Part shown: piece after piece, positions 1-10,330 of the stretch | Layout: the number at the start of each line of letters is the position of its first letter | Numbering within the stretch: the first letter of the stretch is position 1 | NCBI RefSeq assembly: GCF_021869535.1 | Contig: NW_026262712.1 | Span: 53,324,384 to 53,388,383, forward strand | DNA from: Mytilus californianus | Taxonomy: Eukaryota > Mollusca > Bivalvia > Mytilida > Mytilidae | Reading direction: 5' to 3' | DNA: 64,000 nt | Program-made: the position numbers and the translations under genes | Notes under the pieces: generated by a model | The model's input: the letters and a program-made list of their open reading frames with translations, nothing else | Told to the model about the DNA's origin: nothing | The model's database searches: none

Positions 1-70
1 GTTTCATACATATCTTGTTAAGTAAACTAAAAAAACATTATGTAAGTTTTGTATATCTTTTTCGAATGAT

Positions 71-270
71 CTACCATGCATACACTTTAACTTCTCCAAC
101 GTTCAATATTTCTGTACCATTAATCATCAATTTGACAAAACGTGTATTGTCATGTAGGCATTCAAACACAAGATGTTCTCCGAATTGAGCCGGTCCTACG
201 TAATGAGCACATAGTTTTAGTTCATTTTCTGTTGGTCCAAGACTTATGTCCAAGTCATGCAGACGTTCTC
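71..270 (-). CDS. F-type lectin gene, last coding exon (C-terminal half of fucolectin domain)
   Basis: This is the last exon of a secreted carbohydrate-binding protein. It reads G-E-R-L-H-D-L-D-I-S and ends V-K-V-Y-A-W before a TAG at 71-73. The RLHD..I beginning, the FVKL strand and the closing GEVKVY strand are typical of the second half of F-type lectin (fucolectin/tachylectin-4) domains, which bind fucose-type glycans. The acceptor is TTGTTGTAG, just above 270. The exon enters in phase 1 and joins the 1357-1563 exon in frame (T-G-E-R-L). The protein ends directly after the domain, so the lectin is C-terminal. The identification rests on remembered family motifs; I am confident of the fold family and less so of the sugar bound. 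Confidence 0.82.
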
Positions 271-1356
271 CTACAACAAATAAACATTTTAGTATCACAA
301 TGATGCATGTAAAGTCTTACTTTATTATCAAGCGTTTTTATAACCAAAACATGAACAACACAAGCATGCCAAACATACCCATAACAGATACCAGGTATAT
401 AATTTGAATCTAAAATGATTCCTGATTGGCGCTCGAATCAGACCAATTGAAAAGTGAAATCAATAACGAAATTAAGCAGCGTTGAGAACCCAATTTTTTC
501 TCTCATTGCAACACCAGTTTGAAATCCAACAGAGACTGAATATTTCTATAAGTGGTGACGACATTGTTTATCTAGACAAATTTGAGGTATACTGTTTTGA
601 CATAATACGTCATTCGGGTTGTGTGGTCTTTTCATGTGTAAACTTTCACTGCACACTGACCACACAAATCATTGAACGCTATCTAGTGTGTTATTTATTC
701 GAAGAAGTTTATACTTAAAAAGTTCTTTGAAATTAACCTTTACACTAACAAAATATAGCTGATGTCCGTGTTGCTCAGTCTTCAGATATTGATGTTGTGT
801 TTTGTATACTGTTATTTTTCTTTGGATCATTTCTCTTCTTTTGTTTTGCCGTGGCACTTTCAGTTTCTGATCTACTTGTGAGTTTAAATATTCTTTTGAT
901 ATCTTTTGTCTTTCATTTTCTTATGTGGTATTGTTTGTTTTGTTGATATATTGTAAAAAGGTAAAACAGACAGTCATTTTATGAGAAATGGATTAAGCTT
1001 GCGAATTTATAAGACATAATGGATTCGGAAACGATAATCAACTTGCGACTAACGTCGATCGTTGATTATTGTTTACGAAACCATAACTGTTATTAATTCT
1101 CTAATACGTCCTTGTTGGCTTAACTCTTTTTTTGCTTGTCCAAACACCAATCTTTGACACGTTTATGTCACTTTATTTTCATCTGTATACTGTTTTCGGA
1201 TTTCGTTCAATTTCAAAAACGAGTTCTTTATGTTCTGTTTTTGATAGAATTATGAGCACTAGTAGTTCATTTAACATAACCTGCGGAAAGTGTTCGACAC
1301 ATACATGACATGCAACAACGACGATTAAAACAACAAGTACGTGTACTTCAACTCAC
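271..1356 (-). other. Intron of the F-type lectin gene
   Basis: About 1.1 kb of AT-rich intron with no coding signal. It holds a degenerate dispersed repeat near 750-915 and an imperfect 14-bp inverted repeat at 1029-1074. The predicted ORFs here have no family signature. Confidence 0.6.
750..915 (+). repeat. Degenerate copy of dispersed repeat family 3
   Basis: The 'GTTGCTCAGTCTTC', 'CCGTGGCACTTTCAGTTT' and 'GATATCTTTTGTC' segments match, in order, the better copies at 23,720-23,955 and 40,525-40,745. This family is, from memory, very common in mussel DNA. Confidence 0.5.
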
Positions 1357-1563
1357 CAGTTGACCAATGACCTTGATTTCTGTTGAAGATGTCAATCCGT
1401 TTTATTTTATATATCTTTTCCAAGTCAACAATCCAAAATGGCTCATTTTCCCAATTTGTGTGCATAAATGTATTCAAATCACCATCAACAGCCATTGCTG
1501 CTATAGTTGTAGCCAGATTGGCATAAATTGAACTTTGTTTGGCTGACTTACCATAAGCAACAT
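1357..1563 (-). CDS. F-type lectin gene, middle exon (N-terminal half of fucolectin domain)
   Basis: A 207-nt exon encoding D-V-A-Y-G-K-S-A-K-Q-S-S, then A-V-D-G-D, F-W-I-V-D-L and I-D-I-F-N-R. This is the standard opening of F5/8C-like F-type lectin domains: 'VA.GK.A.QSS', 'A.DG', '.W.VDL' and the '.I.I.NR' strand. It lies outside the >60-residue ORFs that start with Met, but it is bounded by good splice sites: acceptor TTATTTCTAG above 1563 and donor GTGAGTTG below 1357. Both ends are phase 1. Joined to 71-270 it gives one complete lectin domain of about 135 residues. Confidence 0.8.
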
Positions 1564-2993
1564 CTAGAAATAATGTAAATGAAAATAAATCTTAACAATC
1601 ATATTAAAAGTAAGAAAGAAAAGGATGTGTGAAAACAAAATAATTATTATTAAAATAATTTGGAGCTGGATTAGCGTACGAATGTGTAAATTTTTTTTCT
1701 GTTTAAGAGCCCATTTGAATCGGGCCATCAAAACAATAATAATATCAGGCATTGATTTTTAATCATAAAAGGACAAAACAAATGTAATGGATGTGATTTG
1801 ATAGTCTCCCTTTAAAAGTTTCAAATTAGTATTTCCTTAATAAAATACAAAGTAGCTTTAATGATTTAACTACAAAAGTATTTTCATTTCATGTGAATTT
1901 ATAAATTTGATGAATATTAATTTCTTCAATGTTTCTACAATACCATTTTTTTACATATACATGTATCTTTGAAGGTGTTAGTTTTTTATTTAAAACTTGA
2001 TCAGGAGTTGCTCCGGTAGGGAGAAGTTCACTTCCCACATCACGGTATGAAATTTAAAGTTAGAAATTAAAAAAACAAAAAGAAAAAAGGAAAAAAGGTA
2101 TACGGTAGCCGCAGTATTCTGTCCCCTTTCTCTTATATATATAGCTCGCAGGAATCCACTTATTACACTCGAGTTAATATTTAGCAACTAGATTGGCATT
2201 ATTTTGGAACGATTTACAAAATTCCAAAAACACAACTCGAAGTATACAGGAACATTTACTTTTAAACTTAGTTCTTAATTGATTTCATTTGACTGGAAAT
2301 ACTTTTCTTTTTTATTTCGTTTTCGAACTAGAACTATTTAATAACATTTTCATTTTTAACTTAACTTTTGAAATACTATTCTATTTATTTCATTTTCATT
2401 TGACTATGTTTTACTTGAATGTTGTACATTTGTAAATAAATTGTTGAGTTCTATTGATTTATGTCTCTATTCTGCCAAAATCTGATATCAGGTATCTCGA
2501 TGATCGAATAGGGACGAAGTACTGGCCATTATACGTCCCGGGAGGTGCCGTCACCGAACCCCTCCTGTTACACAAAGATAAATACTACCACTTTCGATAT
2601 CCTTGATTTTGGACAGTGATAACGACATCGTGCAGTGTTCTCTACTAATGTGATTAATTGGCCCTCTCATCTTACAAACTGGTCTTCAAATATAACGGAA
2701 ATGGAACTATCTTGTGATAATTATGTTGTAACGTTGAGGTAGAGGTAAGGAAAACCCAACGTATATAACGTAAAATGATGCAAAATTGACATACTTTTTC
2801 TTTTACGAGTTTAAATACAACATGTAGTATATAAGTATATTTTTTCGAAAAAAACACATATTACACTGTACCAATAACAGGACAATCTCAATCAACATTA
2901 ACATTATTACTTTTCTATAATATCATATAGAAAGACTAGATATTTGCAGTTAAGAAGGAACAAAGAAAAGAAAAAATAATAACTTAATGATAC
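1564..2993 (-). other. Intron of the F-type lectin gene
   Basis: A 1.4-kb intron. About 2000-2572 may be a solo LTR on the minus strand (see separate entry). The rest is AT-rich with no recognisable content. Confidence 0.55.
2000..2572 (-). mobile_element. Possible solo LTR of an LTR retrotransposon
   Basis: Read on the minus strand, the segment opens TGTAACAGGAGGGGTTCGG, a start typical of Gypsy-type LTRs. About 440 bp in it has a TATA-like stretch (GCTATATATATAAGAG) near 2125-2145, and it may end in ...GATCA. I could not find a matching target-site duplication (CAAAG flanks the 2572 end), and no internal retroviral-type sequence is next to it. Both the call and the low-coordinate boundary are tentative. 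Confidence 0.3.
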
Positions 2994-3236
2994 CTCTTGG
3001 AATTTTAGTCAATGTCCTAAAATTCACCGAGTCTTTCATCTCCGGTGAACATTGATTTCCCAGCAAACAAATCTGTTTTTCCTCGTTATAACTTACAGAA
3101 CAACAATTATAGTCGGAAATGCATAGAACTGCACAAACTTCGCTCGAAGTTACTATTGAACTTGTTTGATGTGAAAGTATTATTTTATTCATCTCAATAC
3201 TAAATATTGCTTGCTTATATGGTTCATCGGAAGCAA
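2994..3236 (-). CDS. PAN/apple-like exon of the F-type lectin gene
   Basis: This exon encodes an N-terminal cysteine-containing module. The frame runs through S-S-E-V-C-A-V-L-C, N-C-C-S-V-S-Y, Q-I-C-L-L and ends T-K-I-P-R, then donor GTATCA. The spacing C-x3-C ... CC-x3-Y ... C-x-L fits PAN/apple-like domains that precede lectin domains in molluscs. It splices in phase 1 to the 1357 exon (R-D-V-A-Y-G). I place the 5' edge at the acceptor ATTACCTTATATAG because that keeps the phase-1 pattern. Alternatively the frame could start at an ATG at 3304-3306, which gives a poor signal peptide. On the chosen model, a signal-peptide exon lies upstream and was not found. Confidence 0.55.
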
Positions 3237-3306
3237 CTATATAAGGTAATGTAGATGTTAACATATGCATGCAATGACATATGATTTTCCAACGTTGTAG
3301 TATCAT

Positions 3307-4465
3307 ATCGGATATTTAACTGTAATGTTCTTCCTTAGGTATATATTAAATTGTTTGATCACTAGATGCACGTAAGAATAAAAAACAAATGCTTTGATTT
3401 TCTGTGCCAACGTTTACTTTATATTTCGAAGTCACTATGATCTGCGCAGTTGATGATACAATACATTTAAATATACGTTATTAAAAGTATTTCTCAGTAG
3501 TATGTTTTACATGTTTGTAAAACGATACATATATGTTGACGTTTCGACGACTCAATATTTTATTTACCAATCAGAATGAATATTTGAAATACTACTAACT
3601 AATTTACCATACAGAATATGTATTTGATATCTGTGCATCACGTGTTATCGATTAATCCAAAAACAAAATATTTAAACGATTACAGCATTTAAATGCCGAT
3701 TTATTAGAATACGACACATATTTCTGGATACAAACAATAGCCATGATTGAGATCAAATGGATGAATAATAACATAAGGGTATCACACTACAAGAACATAT
3801 AATTAATAGCCAATCTTTCAAATTTCACAATTGCCCATGGCCGTGCTCTAGTACAATTGTGAGGGTTCGGCCATAAAGTCCGTAGAAAATGATTTTGAAA
3901 TCAAGCAAAATAATGAAAATACACATTAGGTTTAATGTTAATATGCAGGCTGCATTTAGATATATAATGACATGTATCTTACTGCCAGTTAAAAAGGGGG
4001 TACTGGTAAACTTACAGTAGATAATACTGTACAAATTTACGAATATTTTAACAATATATGAAAAATGAGATTGAGCTACATGTTATTATGTAATAATAAT
4101 AAAAAAGATAACACTTTAACGATACAAAAGATAAGGACATGTATATGTCAATACACGATATGTTGATGGAGAACTAGTGTGAACAATTATACTAGTTTGA
4201 ATTATCCAATGTACAGAAAGTAAATCTTCAATGTTCAAGAGATTTTTAAAATTACACTCGTTTCGTTTTATACAATTAATGAACAATTAATAAAATACAT
4301 GTCGCTGGAATCTATAGATAGCCATGTTATTTCTCATAAAGATACACGCATTATAATGTATCCACTTCAACATGATTTTAAAAGGGGATTATCAATTAAT
4401 TGAAAGTATTGATGATGTAACAAATTACCAAGATCAAGAAAAACAAACAGATTGTCCCATAAAAG
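3307..4465. other. Intergenic or 5' intron, nothing recognised
   Basis: AT-rich sequence with only short ORFs. A missing first exon of the lectin gene could lie here, but I could not identify a signal-peptide exon with a phase-1 donor. Confidence 0.4.
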
Positions 4466-4930
4466 GCTTCTCCATGGTAGTTGAAAGGTTAGTCTTAGCC
4501 TCTCATCCACAAACTAAAGCATTATGGGATAACAGGTAAAACTAATGAGTGGATAAACATCTGCCTCCGTGATAGAACAGTCAGTAATGGTGAAGGGTAC
4601 AAATGTACAGGGGATACAAACAACCATACGACTGTTTGCTGATGAGACTATTGCGTATGTCAAAATCTAATGCATATGCAACAAATCTACGAAAAGATAT
4701 ATACTTTGACCTATAATGGTTTACCTTTTACAAATTGGGATTCCCTATTTCATCATATCTTAAATGGGGAATACCATAATCACTATCTACTCCAAAGCTA
4801 ATAACATCATTAGCTTCTTGAAAGGGAACGAAAACATCTCTAAACAAGTCAATTAAAAAAAAACATACCTGTCTTTCGTCATGCCTACATTAGAATATGC
4901 TTTTGCAGTATGGAGGCCATATCAGTTTAC
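4466..4930 (+). mobile_element. Degenerate non-LTR retrotransposon fragment (reverse transcriptase)
   Basis: Plus-strand frames, broken by frameshifts and stops, spell consecutive pieces of a LINE reverse transcriptase. In order they are L-x-H-K-L-x-H-Y-G-I-T-G-K-T...W-I (4500-4560), L-R-D-R-T (4568-4582), I-R-L-F-A-D-E-T-I-A-Y (4626-4658), S-K-A-N-N-I-I-S-F-L-K (about 4793-4826) and P-T-L-E-Y-A-F-A-V-W-R-P-Y (about 4885-4923). The order and spacing follow the usual palm-to-thumb layout but with large deletions. The catalytic box has Glu where the second Asp belongs. It is a dead, 5'- and internally truncated copy. Confidence 0.75.
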
Positions 4931-5550
4931 ATAAATTTAATTTTGATTGACATTCAATTGTTTATGTCTTACTTTTAGTAAAGTTACAGAAGTGACCGAC
5001 TAATAAAAAATGTAAAATGAAAAACTCGATTGTCAATATTCAAATGAACATACCTGCCATCAAAATGCTTGAAGGTCAAACATAATTTCCTTTGGATAGC
5101 TATTGATGTCAACACTGGGGACGAATCAACTACAAACTCTAGAGTAGACTTCAGACTTTCAGACGTAATTTCAACAGTTTCACGTGAACCCACTCGATTT
5201 GATATTTTAAACAACTCTTAGTACGCTAGGATAAGGCCCAACCAAGCATAAACAAAATGTTTGGTGGCATTCAAGAGTGTGGATTTGAACTGAAGTAAGA
5301 TGGGTTTACTCGAGAGTTTCAAGTGAGCTGCCTATGAGGAAACGTATAAAGAGTCAACATGAGTGATAAATAAAAATCCCAACAAGAATACATAATTGTA
5401 TAAATGTTCATGTTTTTTAAGCTCATTCGACCAAAATGTCAAATTGATAAAACGTCAGAAGAATTATACATTCAATATCCAAGTATAGACATGATCGTAT
5501 TTTTTATAATGAAACTAAATCATGTAGAAGTTTTATTTGCTTTTAATAAA
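4931..5550. other. Intergenic spacer 3' of gene A
   Basis: No supported gene. An open stretch on the minus strand (5054-5214) ends at a good donor (GGCAG|GTATGT) but matches no family I know. A possible AATAAA for gene A lies at 5532-5537 (minus strand). Confidence 0.4.
5532..5537 (-). promoter_or_regulatory. Possible polyadenylation signal of gene A
   Basis: AATAAA on the minus strand, 14 nt past the stop codon of exon 4. Genes C and D have the same hexamer at a similar distance. Confidence 0.4.
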
Positions 5551-5789
5551 TTATTTTGTACAAACAACGCATCGAACATCTGTTGCATCTTTGTATGGAG
5601 GACACCTCAAACTACCACATTTGGTTCTGATTCCATAAAATAAAGCCCCGATTTCATCTCCATTTTTATTGTCGAGAGGTTCGGCATCTTTATCAACACA
5701 TGTATAATCCTTACTGCTAAAAGTCTTGTAATCCGTCATTAGAAAACCACTGTACTCGGATGTCCAGCCCTTATAGCATGTTTTTCTAC
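5551..5789 (-). CDS. Gene A exon 4 (C-terminal half of the C4-like domain)
   Basis: 239 nt, acceptor CTCCTTACAG, TAA stop at 5551-5553. It encodes R-K-T-C-Y-K-G-W, Y-T-C-V-D-K, K-C-G-S-L-R-C-P-P-Y and ends R-C-V-V-C-T-K, with all seven conserved cysteines present. The WTSEYSGFLMTD stretch is shared with exon D rather than with B and C. Confidence 0.85.
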
Positions 5790-6243
5790 CTGTAAGGAGA
5801 ACAATTGTGTTTACTATAAGTTCGTTATTGTCATGTATTTCTTCGTCTGAATTTTTAAACACTGCTTTGATGATAAAATTCATACATGTAACTGAATGTT
5901 CTTTAATTTATATCTATCAAATAAAAGTATGTTGACTATGAATCAAAATCTGCTAAAGTTGGAGTTTTTCTGTTACTCGTTGTTACTGCAAACACTAATC
6001 AAAGGTACAGTAACTTCTTCTTTTTAATTTGTTTTATTGTATTGTGTTTTTTTGTTTGTTTTATGTTTTAGTGGTGAAAAATTCTCTTGCTAAGAGCATT
6101 GCAACATTGTAAAAAGCTTTACCATAAACAAATTCTTATTTATCTATATCGTATGAAGACTATTAAAAGAAAAGAAAGAAAAAAAAAACACAAAAGATGC
6201 ACTGTAAAACCAAAAATGACAGGAAATAGAACTCAAACTATAC
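5790..6243 (-). other. Gene A intron 3
   Basis: 454 nt, GT...AG on the minus strand, AT-rich. Its start (about 5930-6020) is similar to the sequence just upstream of exon D. Confidence 0.6.
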
Positions 6244-6480
6244 CTGGAATCATCAGATGCACAGATCTTCTTCTTTGGAAACAAACAGCACATGGCACTT
6301 TTTTTAGTTTCATATCCGCTTTCATTCCTGATGGTGTGTATGATGCACCCATCCCATATTCCGTACCACATAATTGGGCATTGTCATCTTTCTGTGATTC
6401 TCCATTTTCCGGATCATTTGGTAAGCATAAATAGTTGACACCTCCAGCTTTTTTTGTATGATCGTTTCCACCAACTTGTC
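6244..6480 (-). CDS. Gene A exon 3 (N-terminal half of the C4-like domain)
   Basis: 237 nt, phase 1 at both ends. It encodes Q-V-G-G-N, G-G-V-N-Y-L-C-L-P-N-D-P-E, V-P-C-A-V-C and ends L-M-I-P-G. The donor is GTATAG and the acceptor TGTATCCTAG. It has two cysteines (positions 97 and 116 of the gene B numbering) that gene B lacks. Confidence 0.85.
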
Positions 6481-6624
6481 CTAGGATACAGAAATTTATT
6501 CCGTTTTTCATTATGAAAAGTATTGTACAAAACATCGAAATAATTCAGTACTGTTGTACTGTAACATTGCCATTAAGATTTAATCATTATTTTGTATTAG
6601 TAAAGACTTGGAGACCGGTAGAAA

Positions 6625-6664
6625 ATGGGGTGGGGTGGGGGCGGGGGGGGGGGGGGGGGGGGTG
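6625..6664 (+). repeat. G-rich simple repeat
   Basis: A GGGGTGGGG stretch runs into about 20 uninterrupted G. It is the longest G run in the window and sits in gene A intron 2. The exact length is prone to sequencing error. Confidence 0.8.
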
Positions 6665-7369
6665 GAGGCAGTAAGCAATCAGCAATTCAAACTTATTTAC
6701 ATTTTGTAGTAGGGGTAAAAAGCTGAGAGATTGAGTACCCCACCCTTTTCATACCTTTTGAATAAGACAAATTCGTACTCTTATCATTTTTTTTAATAAT
6801 ATAATATACGAATTGCTATCATATTTTCAAGGGAATATACATATATTTGACAAATATCTCAGGCATTTACGACATTTGTTATAAAAATAAAATAATCAAC
6901 ATCTGATTAGTAAACTGTGTATAATTCAGTCTTCGACTTTGTCATATATTTTATCTTAATTTCTTGACTTTATCATATATCATGAGGCTTGAAAAAGTGA
7001 CATGTTCCAATGGCGCAACCATACCACTCATCAAATAGAGACCCCTCCCAATTAAAAAACTAGACGCTTTCATATATATATATAATCTAGAGCTTGACAT
7101 TTAGACTCAATTGTTAGACACCGTATGTGACCCTGTATATGCCTCTTGCTTGTGTAATTTCTTAACATGAATAAAATGTTCGTTACATTAAAGTCGTTGT
7201 TGTGGTTGCAAACGCTAGTAGATAGCATACTAATTTACTATGATTTTGAAAACAATTCAAATAAAACATTTAAGATTAAAATTGAGTGCACGTTAAACTT
7301 CAAAATTTGTAACATTACTGTATTGTCTCGGAGTTCTTACAGAACGCATAGATAGTGGATATATAAACT

Positions 7370-7660
7370 TGATATTCTTGGTAGCCGACATTTCCATAAA
7401 TGAGCTTCGTTGTCAATTAGCATCGTTGTCAATATAATGGAATTTGATGCGACTGTCATACAAATGAGAGGTTTAGCTAGCTATAAAGCCAGGATCAATC
7501 CACCATTTTCTACATAAAAAAATGCCTGTACATTGTCAGGAATATGACAGTTGTTATCCATTTGTTTGATGTGTTTGAGCTTTTGATTTTGTCATTTGAT
7601 TAGAGACTTTCCTTTTTGAATTTTCCACGGAGTTCAGTATTTTTGTGATTATACTTTTTT
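7370..7660 (+). repeat. Dispersed repeat family 1
   Basis: Contains 'CAGGAATATGACAGTTGTTA', 'GTTTGATGTGTTTGAGC' and 'GGAGTTCAGTATTTTTGTGA'. The same segments recur at 10,065-10,330 (minus), 25,880-26,080 (minus), 29,785-29,900 (plus) and 34,885-35,040 (plus). I recognise the family as abundant in mussel DNA. No coding capacity is visible. Confidence 0.75.
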
Positions 7661-7738
7661 TCCAAATAAGAAGACCTTAACGAAGTGGAAAGAGATCCTT
7701 TTGGAGAATTTTAAATGTATTTATTTTCTTTTGCTTAC

Positions 7739-7801
7739 CTGTATAGACCATATCTACTCCTTTTGGACATCATTTCTTTCCCCAACGTACATATGTCACA
7801 C
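7739..7801 (-). pseudogene. Gene A exon 2, carrying a premature TGA
   Basis: 63 nt, phase 1 at both ends, donor GTAAGC, acceptor CACGTAG. It encodes V-T-Y-V-R-W-G-K-K-stop-C-P-K-G-V-D-M-V-Y-T. The TGA is at 7770-7772 on the minus strand. The matching codon in genes B and C is GGA (Gly), a single-base difference. The exon is otherwise well conserved, so the change looks recent. Confidence 0.85.
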
Positions 7802-8382
7802 CTACGTGAATAAACATCAATAGTTTAGTGTGTTGATTAAAGCAATGCATTATCAATTTCATCCTAAATTTATAATTACGTGCTTTTCTATTAAGTTACA
7901 TTATGCTGATGTGGTTTAAATCAAATAGTTTTAACTTTATTTTAATTTGGAAATGCATGTAGAACAAGATTTATAAAGCACGAATAAAACTTTATTGGTG
8001 GATGTCTTCAAGAACACCCACTCTTCCATCACAAGTAGAGCGGGTTGACAAATATTCAAAAAGAAATGTTTTGACAGAAATTGGTGTTGATGGGGGATAT
8101 TTAATTGTATATTTTTATTTTTCACACAGAATTTAATCTATTTAGTTCAGCTGCATTATTGTATCATTTAAGTTAAACACAGTTTGTTTTGTTAAAAATA
8201 GATACAATTGCTTATGTGTATTTTTCAGTTTTTTCGTTTATGTTTCAATCTCTTAAATCAACTTGGTGTATTTGTTGTTTTTAATGTTGTTTTATTTATT
8301 GTTTTATTTTGTATTATTTTGTATTATTTTCCTTTTTTAAATTTGTTTTCTTGACACAAGATAATCATTCAAACGTTCACAC
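7802..8382 (-). other. Gene A intron 1
   Basis: 581 nt, much shorter than intron 1 of gene B (1.65 kb). It lacks the inverted-repeat transposon found at that place in B and C. Confidence 0.6.
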
Positions 8383-8554
8383 CTGAAGCAACCGGCTTTC
8401 CTGTTGAAATGCCTTCCTCTTTTCTAGATGTACGGAGGTAATGCTTCATTAGAAAAGACTGGTCAGATGCCGATAAGTCAAAATCTTTACAATCATGACA
8501 TTGGACAAGCACAATGCTTGTTGTTACAACAACTATCAAACCTGACAAGAACAT
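8383..8554 (-). CDS. Gene A exon 1 (signal peptide and linker)
   Basis: 172 nt from ATG (8552-8554) to donor GTGTGA. It encodes M-F-L-S-G-L-I-V-V-V, a hydrophobic signal peptide ending near L-V-Q-C, then a charged linker (C-K-D-F-D-L-S-A-S-D and R-K-E-E-G). The linker is nearly identical to that of gene B. Confidence 0.82.
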
Positions 8555-9129
8555 GTTTGCTACAACAAGAAATTGGAATGAAATAAAGTAGACATTCTTA
8601 AAGATCTATCAATTCAAAGGTATACCGAGTGCTTAAAGTATCAATGTTTGATTCGTGAAGCACTTTACTCTTATTTGAATTAAGATGCATTTTGGGAATA
8701 CATTTGGGTCTTAATGTTTGGACATAAAGTCAGTAAAACTTGATTTCACCGATAATATATTAATTTACATATAACTGTATATAATGAATTATACCAGAAA
8801 TAGGTAATTTTTTTTAACTTTTTTTTATAGTGTATATATCTATTCATTTCGTTCAATGGTATTGTGTGCGATCTTCTAAAAAAATTCTATGTACACCTAA
8901 AAGTTATAGCTACTATATGCTATATAGGGTAAATATTTACTATCAGCCGAAAGAAAAAAAACCCATGTTCATTCATTTGCATCTTTCAAAAAAATAAATA
9001 AAAACAATATATCAAGAAAGCGCGCTAGCATTTACATACTTTGTAGTTATTTGATTTGTTTTGTTTTGCAAAAATAATTTAAGTGTACTAAAATCAACTA
9101 GTCTATATGTGCTTATCGCAAGCTTGTAA

Positions 9130-9385
9130 TTCAGTTGTTGTCGTTTGTTGCTGTGTATCATATTTGTGTTTTGTTCATTATGTTGTATATAGATCAGGAC
9201 GTTAGTTTTTTCGTTTGTGATGTTTAACATTTTGTCATTTCGGGGCCTTTTATAGCTGACTATGTGGTATTGGTTTTGCTCATTGTTAAAGGCTGTACAA
9301 AGCTCTATAGTTGTTAATTTCTATGTCATTCGGTCCAATGTGTAGACTTGTCTCATTGGCAATCATATCATATCTTATTTCTATA
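9130..9385 (+). repeat. Dispersed repeat family 2, degenerate copy
   Basis: Contains 'GTTGTTGTCGTTTGTTG', 'CATTTCGGGGCCTTTTATAG' and ends near 'GTCTCATTGGCAATCATATC'. It parallels the better copy at 33,375-33,630 and, in reverse, 27,280-27,415 and 34,735-34,870. Confidence 0.65.
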
Positions 9386-9870
9386 AGTTCAAAATACTTA
9401 TATCACGCAAGGAATAGAATGTTTGATAACTTGTTAGGCTGGTCAGTCCAAGTAAATTTTTTTTTATCAATTTGGAATATAATGATCCACGAAGCTAAAA
9501 AGGGTGATTTGTAAACATAAAACACATTATAAATAGTACCGGAAAGCATCATACTCTAAAGAATCATATCATGCTGTATATTTTATACAGTCAATTACTT
9601 CCTATATGTAATCATGTATTAATCGGATTCGACTCTTTTGCTTTTTTGAACTTTTTACCAATATTTGCTTTATTTAATGCAAGAGGAAAATTCGTATAAT
9701 CAATAGAAAAAAGAAGTGATGTTAAGAATAAAGGACGAGTTTAATTCCATTAAAACAAAATTGCAACGAATAAGAAAATGCAGTAAAACTTTCTGTTAAA
9801 TACACCATGTTAACTTTGTAACTTTCAATAGAAATGCATAAATTATCAATTACTTACGACAAAGACATAC

Positions 9871-9980
9871 CTTGTTCTTTTTTTGTCAACACAATATATA
9901 ATGACAAGTCACAGTACTGTTAAATCTGTATACAGAGTTTATCTTAATGTTTGTATTTTAGCCAAGCAATACATGTACAT
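9871..9980 (-). other. Conserved segment upstream of gene A, matching one upstream of gene B
   Basis: The stretch between an AACAACAG acceptor-like end and a GTATGT donor-like end is clearly alike at 9871-9980 (110 nt) and 23,148-23,260 (113 nt), as is the flanking sequence. In this copy all three frames contain stops. It could be a lost exon or a duplicated non-coding segment. Confidence 0.35.
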
Positions 9981-10064
9981 CTGTTGTTAAAAGTAAATAA
10001 GAAGATTGCATGTCAGTTTATTGATTTGGTATATGTTTACATGTATTCTAAAGGTTACAGAACT

Positions 10065-10330
10065 AAAAAGTAAAATCACAAAAATACTGATCTCCGAGGA
10101 AAATTCAAAAAGGAAGGTCCATAATCAAATGGCAAAATCAAAAGCTCAAACACATCAAACGAATGGATAACAACTGTCATATTCCTGACTTGGTACAGGC
10201 ATTTTCTTATGTAGGAAATGGTGGATTTAACCTGGTATTAAAACAAGCTAAACCTCTTACTTGTATGACAATCGCGACAAATTCCATTAAATTGACAACA
10301 TTGTGTGAACAAATCAAACAGACATAAATA
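10065..10330 (-). repeat. Dispersed repeat family 1
   Basis: Reverse-complement copy of the family seen at 7370-7660. It includes 'ACAACTGTCATATTCCTGAC' and the extension with 'AAACCTCTTACTTGTATGAC'. Confidence 0.75.

Larger units (their letters stand above)
6481..7738 (-). other. Gene A intron 2
   Basis: 1.26 kb with no exon. It contains a poly-G tract (about 6640-6662) and a dispersed repeat family 1 copy (about 7370-7660). Confidence 0.6.
5551..8554 (-). pseudogene. Gene A: short-chain collagen C4-like gene, interrupted by a stop codon
   Basis: Four exons in the same layout as intact gene B: 172, 63, 237 and 239 nt, all joined in phase 1, 237 codons in all. The product would be a small secreted cysteine-rich protein of the family called 'short-chain collagen C4-like' after sponge sequences. 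This version has a signal peptide and the C-terminal non-collagenous domain but no Gly-X-Y collagen run. Splice sites and all other codons are intact, but codon 68 in exon 2 is TGA where B and C have GGA. The gene is therefore either a recent pseudogene, a null allele, or translated only if the symmetric 63-nt exon 2 is skipped. It is closest to the lone exon D. Its function is not established; roles in matrix, defence or shell have been proposed for relatives. Confidence 0.75.

Noticed and set aside
4636-4660. CTGATGAG motif considered as a hammerhead ribozyme core
   Set aside because: No matching GAAA and helix partners. The bases are explained by the reverse transcriptase A-D-E codons. The 1.68-kb array unit was also checked for this core and lacks it.
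5054-5214. Open stretch on the minus strand ending at a good donor (GGCAG|GTATGT)
   Set aside because: No recognisable domain, no partner exon in phase, and no paralogue in the other gene copies. A real exon cannot be excluded.
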